NCBI GenBank assembly: GCA_018127085.1
Contig: CM030730.1
Span: 89,501 to 153,500, forward strand
Length of the DNA: 64,000 bases
From: Pneumocystis sp. 'macacae'
Lineage: Eukaryota; Ascomycota; Pneumocystomycetes; Pneumocystales; Pneumocystaceae
Reading direction: 5' to 3'
Each line of letters opens with the position of its first letter. The stretch's first letter is position 1. Shown here one piece after another: positions 57,367 through 64,000 of the stretch. A program made the translations under genes and the position numbers. The notes under the pieces are model-generated. The model saw only the letters and a program-made list of their open reading frames with translations. It was not told where the DNA came from and searched no databases.

Positions 57367-60300
57367 ATGAATGATAAAAACATATCATTTGAAGAAAAAT
57401 TATCAAAAATAAAAACGCAATGTTTGTCCAAAAATGACCATCAAAAACAGGTTTTTATATTTATCCCAATATTTTTTAATTTTAATTTGAATCATAGATT
57501 GCTACTGTATTACTTGCTGTAGAAAATACATTGCATAATGAAAATGCAGAAGGAAGTATTGTGGCGTATTTTGGGTCTTTTGTAAGATATGATATATATT
57601 AAGACACTTTTTAACTTCGAAGCTTGCGCTTTTGGAAGAATCTTTACAAAACACAGATAATAAAAATCTTCTCTATCCAATACTTTATCTTCTTAATCTA
57701 ACAATTCCATTTACAAACAAACCTTTACTCCGTTCAAAATTTGACCAAATATCTACTACTTTAAGTGCTGTACTAACTCAACCTGAGATAAATACATCTA
57801 TTTTACGACTTATTATTAATTGTCTACAAAATTTTTTAATTATTCAAGATAATTCTATATGGACAGATCCTAAAAACAACATAAAACAGACATTTTCATG
57901 TTTGTTAATTTTAGGCTTGGATCCTAGACCCAAAGCTAGAAAAAAAGCACATAAAGCAATTGGTGAAATCTTGAGTAACCCTCCACCTAATCCATCAACA
58001 ATGCATCCTATTCTTGATTTTGTGTCAAAAGAGGCTCTCTATATAGCAAAAAAAACAGTCCTTGAAAATAAAGAAGATATAAAATATAAAAACAAAATAA
58101 CATTTGATCATTCAAAAGCGATTCATGCTTTTCAACTTATAAAAGTTATCGCAGATTCGGATGGCTGGCCACCATCAAGGATAGAACCTCTTTGCGATAT
58201 ATTAATAGAAGTATCAAAGACTAAAGACTACTATCTAATAATGACTGCATTTGAAGTATTTCAAATTATATTTAAAAAATCAGATTTTGTATCTGAGGAA
58301 TTACGTAACATTTTAGATGTAAGTTTTCCTAAATGCATATAACTCAAAATAATTAGTATTTGAAAATAGTCAATAATAAAAAAAAAACCGTCTGAAAAAG
58401 ATATTATATTACTGCCTCCCTGGTTTTCAGCACTAATTACAGGATTTGAATCATATTTCAAGCTTGAGCAAAATTTAGCATTTGAACTTCTTCAACAAAT
58501 ATTTATGGATATATTTCCTTTTCTTCAATCCGATTCATTAGAAATCCGAACATCTTGTAACGAAGTTTTACTAAGATTAATTACAAATTGTATTCCTAGT
58601 TGGATTGAAAAAGATAACAGGGTAATAGTTAAACTAATTGAATTAACTATGCAAGGGTTTACCTTAAATTATCGAATAGCATGGAAAGAAATATTCAAAA
58701 TACTGATAGCTTTTTTTGAAAATCTTCCTTTTTACATTGACCCTTATTTTATAAACGCATTAAAACTAGTAGATGAAATGCGAGTAAAAAATAATTTTGA
58801 CGGAAAATTGGAGGCCGATCAAGTTGTTGGTGCTGCTATTAAAGCAGTTGGGCCTAAAACTATTTTAAAAATTTTGCCATTAAATCTTGGCTTAGAAGAG
58901 TTAGAATATATATTATTTACGTATTTTACTAACATTATTTAGCAAAAAATCACCTACAAGAACATGGATGTTAGCAATTTTACGATCAAACATTTATAAT
59001 ACAGAACTGCAACATTTTATATCTGAATTTATTCCACTTAGTGAACAATTGTATCAAAAAATAATAGAAAATAAAAATTCTGTCCAAGAAAAAACGTATA
59101 AAATTTATATTGAGCAAATCTGGGCACTTTTTCCTAGCTATTGTAAATTTCCAACAGATCTTAAAATAGTATAAATTATTAAGTTAAATATATAATTTTT
59201 AACTTAACTAAGGCATTTAATGAAAGTTTTGTTGAATTATTGATAACAATACTTTATAATCAAACCGATCTTAGACCTATTATTTGTCAAGCTTTGCAAA
59301 TACTTATTAATAAGAACAAAGAAGTTATTGATAATAATGATAACAACAAATTTAAATTACCCATTACAGAGTCTAGTGCTGAAAATAATTTGATTTATCT
59401 ACAGAAATTTGCGCCTAATATACTTTCAACACTTTTTAATATTTATGGTCAAACATTATCTCAATTTAGGGAATATATATTAATTTGTATAAAATCATGG
59501 CTATCGGTAACGAGTAAAGAAGTTATATAACATTTCAAATAAAACTATATTAAAAGTCATCTAGGAAATCGAAAATATTTTTGATAGAGTTGTCGAATTA
59601 TTATCTCAATCTTTAAAAGAAAAACCAAAAATAAATTCACACAAAGAGAATCCAAACTCTGTATCTCATGCAATATTAGACCTTTTAATTGTTATGACTG
59701 TTCATCTTCCACCCAATAAGAGCTTACCGCTTTACAACATAATTAATTTTCAAATTTTAAACGAAACGGATCATATTCTTCAGAAAAAAGCATACAATTT
59801 GTTTTGTAAAATGGCGGAAAATCCGTCTATTAAGGAGTTTTTAAAAGATAATATACAGGAAGTACAAAAAATATTCCTTGAAAATGCATCAAAAACGGAA
59901 ACTTCTATAAAAAAGGTAGCATCTTTAAAATGACATCACATATTATTCAAATATTTAGTATCGTTTCTCCGCATTATTTCATATAATAAATATACTCCCA
60001 TTAACGGATTTACATTTCATACCATTAATATTATCAGAAATAATAATGGGAACAAAGGATTCGAATAAAAAAGCTAGGTCTATGGCATATAATCTTTTGA
60101 TTTCAATTGGAAATAAAATGTCAGAAAGTAGCATCGTTGAAAATACTAAAATATCAAAAATGGATACAGTATCTAATATAAAAGTTAATATTCAAGAATT
60201 TTTTACTATGATTTTAGCCGGCTTAGCAGGAAGCTCACCACATATGATTAGCGCGACTATAATATCTATTACAAGACTTTTATTTGAGTTTAAAGGTAAT

Positions 60301-61272
60301 TATTCCTATTCTACTTCAATAACCTAATATATCACATAAGATTCTTTGGATCAAAATTTTATCAATGAATTGTTAAATACAGTATATATGTTTATTATTT
60401 CTAATAACTATGAAATTGTCAAGTCTACATTAGGATTTATAAAAATGACTCTTATATGTCTTCCTATATCTATTATGAAAAATTATTTATCCATGTTAAT
60501 ACCTAATCTTATAATTTGGGCTCATGAACATAAAGGGCATTTTAGAGCAAAAGTTAAAAATATTATAGAAAGAATAATACGACGTTATGGATTTGAAATA
60601 GTTGAGAAAGAGGTTCCAGAACAAGATAAAAAATTAATAATAAATATAAAAAAAACAAAAGAACGTCTTAAACGAAAAAAAATAGCTAAAGAGAACAAAT
60701 TAAAGAATTCTACACTAAATAACAAACATAATATTTTAAATAAAGATAAAAAAATCTATAAAAATGAAGACACTGACTCCGATATATCTATTTCTACTGA
60801 CGTTTCAGATTTTAAAAATAAAAAAATCTCTGAAAAACAACAAGCACTTATTAAAAAAATAGATGACGAATTAATTGATCTTTTAGATACAAATTCATTG
60901 ATTCAAGTAGTAAAGAATAACTCTAAAAAATCCAAAAAAAGTAGACAAAAAACGCATATAATTCCGCAATTTAAAATTGATGATAACGGGAAAATTATTA
61001 TTGAAGATGTTAAAGAATCAAATTTAAAAAAATCTTCAAAATCTTCAGATGACAATTTTAATGCATACATCAGTTCTATAAAAAATAAAGATGGATTTTC
61101 TCGAGGATATTCTAATAAAATACGCTTTAACAAAAGAAAAAAGGAAAGTGACGATGATAGCAGTGATTCAGAAAACACTCCAGGAAATAAACAGTTAAAC
61201 AATCAAAGTACAAAAAACATTCAAAAATCTAAACATACTAAAAATAAACAAAAAATTATTAAATTTAAGTAA
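57367..61272 (+). CDS. RRP12: ribosomal RNA-processing protein 12
   Basis: Rrp12 is a HEAT-repeat export factor for pre-40S and pre-60S ribosomes. The start MNDKNISFEEKLSKIKTQ at 57367 splices into IATVLLAVENTLHNENAEGS, then LALLEESLQN and a long HEAT array: FSCLLILGLDPRPKARKKAH, KAIGEILSNPPPN, HAFQLIKVIADSDGWPPSRI, and EIMMGTKDSNKKARSMAYNL, which is diagnostic of Rrp12. IHEHKGHFRAKVKNIIERII-like HEHKGHFRAKVKNIIERIIR is also conserved. The C-terminus is Lys/Ser/Asp-rich with acidic clusters, ending KQKIIKFK. About nine introns of 40-50 nt, all with GT donors. The 5' neighbour is the sirtuin, on the same strand, 296 bp away. Confidence 0.95.
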
Positions 61273-61363
61273 ATCTTGTAGAACATATAAATATATACAT
61301 TTGTTATATAAGTACAAAACAATTATTGTTCTAGACTATTTTAATTGTAAACTCTATGGTTTG

Positions 61364-61525
61364 TCACAACCGTAATAATCCATAGACCAAATACGCAATG
61401 AAATGGAATATAGAGTCTGAAATGCCCAGTAAAACGAGCATCAACCTATAAAATAGTCAGCAAAACAAAAACATAATATAAACAATATACCTCTTTCGAA
61501 GGAGCTCAATTTTATCTGATGACAT
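61364..61525 (-). CDS. possible 38-aa single-pass membrane protein
   Basis: I do not recognise this. An ATG at 61525 opens MSSDKIELLRKR. A well-formed intron (GTATAT...TTTTATAG) leads into LMLVLLGISDSIFHFIAYLV then YGLLRL and a stop at 61364-61366. The product would be a short basic head with one hydrophobic helix, as in small subunits of mitochondrial or ER complexes (Tom7-like in size only). The other phase of exon 2 reads VDARFTGHFRLYIPFHCVFG and also looks protein-like, so the exon junction needs transcript data. Confidence 0.35.
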
Positions 61526-61755
61526 TTCTTTTTCTTCGACTTGTCGTTAAGTACACAACCAAATATGAATATTGCAAAGACATATAAATATCAAAGCAAA
61601 TTCAACTATTATGCACTATTTCTATACGAAAGAGCATTTAACTTAATTTTGCTGTTTTTTTTGAAAACTACAAAATTAAAATTAAAGCTCCAAGTCGTTA
61701 AAAAGTTTTTCGATGATCGAATATTATATATTAATATCCATAAAATGATAAAAAT

Positions 61756-62349
61756 ATGATTATAAAATTATACAGCATTTTTCCAATTAAGCATATCATT
61801 AAACATATTTTTAAACAAAAATGGGAAATTCAGACGTCTAAAATCATAAAACGCAACATTGTAAACGAAGTAAATTTAAGTCTTTCACCTAAAGAAATAA
61901 TTGAGCAAAAACAAGCTAAACACAAAAAAAATCGTAATGATGGTGTTTTATACATGGCACACAATCCAAAACCAATTAGAAATATTACTAAAAAACCTTT
62001 TTTTAAACGATCTGATAAAGGTCTCTATGCCAACTGTTGTATTCAATTTGGAAATAATGTTCCAAAATCAAAACATAAAACTCGAAGAAAATGGCTCCCG
62101 AACATTCAGAAAAAATCATTGTATAGTAAAGCATTAGACACATTTATTCAATTAAAAGTTTCAATGCGTGCACTCCGAACAATCGTCAAAGTTGGTGGGC
62201 TTGATGAATATGTAACAGGAACTAAACCAGCAAGATTGAAAGAATTAGGTGCACGTGGCTGGGAACTTCGGGAAATGGTGTTAGCTGCACGAAAATATAA
62301 ACACACATCCAATGCAGAAGATTCAAAGGATAAAGAATGTTCATCTTAA
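61756..62349 (+). CDS. MRPL24: mitochondrial large-subunit ribosomal protein bL28m
   Basis: This is a single-exon gene of 197 codons. A basic N-terminus precedes the bL28 core: KRSDKGLYANCCIQFGNNVP, KSKHKTRRKWLPNIQKKSLY and KALDTFIQLKVSMRALRTIV, then KVGGLDEYVTGTKPARLKEL. The R/K-W-x-P-N block and the T-x-R-A-L-R-T-I segment are diagnostic of L28. The C-terminal extension is typical for mitochondrial forms. The start at 61756 gives a short hydrophobic/basic leader consistent with mitochondrial import. The stop codon overlaps the first copy of a 14-bp tandem repeat. Confidence 0.93.
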   Translation: MIIKLYSIFPIKHIIKHIFKQKWEIQTSKIIKRNIVNEVNLSLSPKEIIEQKQAKHKKNRNDGVLYMAHNPKPIRNITKKPFFKRSDKGLYANCCIQFGNNVPKSKHKTRRKWLPNIQKKSLYSKALDTFIQLKVSMRALRTIVKVGGLDEYVTGTKPARLKELGARGWELREMVLAARKYKHTSNAEDSKDKECSS

Positions 62350-62388
62350 TATATAAAATATAATATATAAAATATAATATATAAAATA
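62347..62388. repeat. three perfect copies of a 14-bp AT tandem repeat
   Basis: The unit TAATATATAAAATA occurs three times head to tail at 62347-62360, 62361-62374 and 62375-62388. The first copy supplies the TAA stop of the bL28m gene. The repeat lies in the short convergent gap before RGP1 and may serve as 3'-end sequence, or be a simple microsatellite-like expansion. Confidence 0.9.
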
Positions 62389-62434
62389 CTCTTTTTAATA
62401 TTGATCATCAGTTTATACATAACATACAGTATAA

Positions 62435-64000
62435 TCAGAGGTAAAACGTTGTATTAAAAGCATTTGAAACTTTAGAGGATTTTAACAAAGGAAAAATTGT
62501 AATAGGTATTGTACAGTCGAAAATTCCACATTCTAAAGAAGATGGTGCAAGATAAAGTGTTTCTCTATAATCCTTATGACATTCATTCATCAGTTTTGTC
62601 ATAGATAGGGTCTCAAAGGATTCTATTTGGTCGGATTGCTTATAAACCAATAATGGCATTGTGATCTCTAGACGTACTGCCCATAATAAAGAAACTATTA
62701 TGTTCTTAATAACGCCGAAATTAATGATAAAATATATTTACTTGCAGAGGTTTTAAAGGAAGGAGGCGCAGTAACAGGAATAGTAAGTTTAAACTGTATT
62801 CTAGAGGTGTATAAAGTAATTTCTGAACAACTATCGTATATCTTCCGAGTTTGTGAAATATCAGTTTTTGAAGATATGGAAATTGATGAGTCAACTATTT
62901 CCGTTGTTTCCAAGAAGAATTTTATCTAAAAAATTAACATATAAAAGTATAAAATAAACATACCTGATAACATGGTAATTTTGCAGATGAAAAATCAACT
63001 ATACCATTTATTGTTTCTCCTAGCTTATAAAATGATTTTGGAATTGATACAACACCGATTACATTCCCATTTTTATTAATATTAAATCTTTTATTAGAAA
63101 GATTACTATGCAATGAACTGTTTCTAGTTATATTGTTTATTATGCTCTTCATATCAATTACACATTTTTTTGTCTGTTCAGAAGCATTAGAAGAACATGT
63201 ATTAACATCTTTTTTAATATCATCAAATAAAAGCAAGCTTTTTAAAGAATCATCATGCAAGTGTTCTGATAAATAATTAATAAAATCTTCCTTTGAATAT
63301 TCATTATCTTCAAAAGAATCAAGATCTTTTGTATTCAGGTCTGCATTTAATAACTCAGAAATATCTTTTGATGATTTACAGACAAATGTGTATGCCTGAT
63401 CTGTAAGAAAAGTTATAGGAGAAAAAAGATCATATATAATATGATTTCCTGTCTCTATATCAAATATTAGTCAGAACAAAAATAATTTATAATTATAATA
63501 CCATCAATTCTAGATAAAACTTGAAATGGAATTTTTGATATTTTTAATTGTTGTATCTCAGTGCCTGAACGCTGTGTTCCAATAGATAAATGGTAACTTA
63601 TTTTTATAGATTTACCATCATACGTAGGAGGTAATTGAGAAGGCAATATAAACTTATAGCCAAAACTACGACTTTCTCCTGGAGCTAATTGGAGATCGAT
63701 AAAAAGAATAGACGGTGGGACAGAAAGTATAGGAATATACTTCGAATCTAAGTTTCAAAGTTAAAAATAATAATAATAATAATTGAAAAAACTTTTCATT
63801 TCTTTAAAGTCACTTAAAGAGCCAGTAAATTGGTTTTTTAAAAAACTATTTAATCCATTGTTAAATAAGCCTAACTGACCAACAAAACGTGTTTTTCGAT
63901 TCGTTTGCGCATGAACACTAAGTAAACCATTTTTAATAGAATTTTCAGAATCCCTATTAACCTTAAGATCTTCAAATTCATCAATTTTAACTATCTTTTC
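62435..64000 (-). CDS. RGP1: Rgp1 (Ric1-Rgp1 Rab GEF subunit), 5' end cut by window
   Basis: Rgp1 pairs with Ric1 to activate the Golgi Rab Ypt6/Rab6 and has an arrestin-like fold. Visible blocks are FVGQLGLFNNGLNSFLKNQF (about 63890-63820), SKYIPILSVPPSILFIDLQL, APGESRSFGYKFILPSQLPP, TYDGKSIKISYHLSIGTQRS and ISKIPFQVLSRID. A Ser/Asn-rich insert follows (63000-63300), then GVVSIPKSFYKLGETINGIV and DFSSAKLPCYQ|V, and the end FDCTIPITIFPLLKSSK. Introns of about 45 nt interrupt it. The start codon lies beyond 64000. An (AAT)n run sits in an intron near 63765-63785. Confidence 0.85.

Overview
The window looks like a chromosome segment of a small, intron-rich, AT-rich ascomycete. A Pneumocystis-type member of the Taphrinomycotina fits best, but this is an inference from gene content and composition. 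It rests on A+T-rich DNA outside the central island (line 14041-14100 has 7 G/C in 60), tightly packed genes, many introns of about 33-60 nt with GTA(T/A)G-like donors, a nuclear complex I gene (NDUFS7, which Schizosaccharomyces and Saccharomyces lack), ATP-citrate lyase as two divergent genes, and fungal URA2 architecture. I saw no bacterial, viral, transposon, CRISPR, tRNA or rRNA feature.

Layout, left to right: RNase MRP subunit RMP1 (-), VAMP7-like R-SNARE (-), HDHD1-type phosphatase (+), Asi1/Asi3-like membrane RING ligase (-), TTC1-like TPR protein (+), ATP-citrate lyase ACL1 (-) and ACL2 (+) head to head, Hal4/Sat4-type kinase (-), mitochondrial uL11m (-), NEDD8 E1 regulatory subunit (+), TYW1 (-), FIP1 (-), Nup58/Nup49-type FG nucleoporin (+), URA2 (-), NDUFS7 (-), HRD1 (+), aspartate/glutamate carrier AGC1 (-), NTO1-type PHD protein (+), LRR protein (-), heterotrimeric G gamma (-), eIF3a (+). 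Then comes a GC-rich island (about 49.4-54.7 kb) with an unassigned ORF, the mitofissin gene ATG44 (+), a GET2-like gene (-), an RCCD1-like RCC1 gene (+) and the 3' half of an ARMH3-like gene (-). After the island: a divergent Hst-type sirtuin (+), RRP12 (+), a tiny possible membrane protein (-), mitochondrial bL28m (+) and RGP1 (-, cut by the window end).

The most striking feature is the island. It reaches 77% G+C in one counted 60-base line, yet it carries ordinary conserved fungal genes with intact splice sites, and one of them (ARMH3-like) runs without a break from AT-rich to GC-rich sequence. On the + strand C greatly exceeds G on the left side and G exceeds C on the right. The sign changes near 52.6-52.7 kb, and the skew does not follow the coding strand. 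This suggests a local, position-dependent mutational or conversion process rather than transferred DNA.

A second theme is unusual gene structure. Two introns fit only with GA-AG ends and one with GC-AG ends. AGC1 has a 12-nt microexon and ATG44 has a first coding exon of just the ATG. ACL2 has a 474-nt intron. Two conserved genes (RCCD1-like and ARMH3-like) overlap tail to tail in coding sequence. The sirtuin keeps its fold motifs but has lost several residues needed for NAD chemistry. All homology calls are from my reading of motifs; no database search was run.
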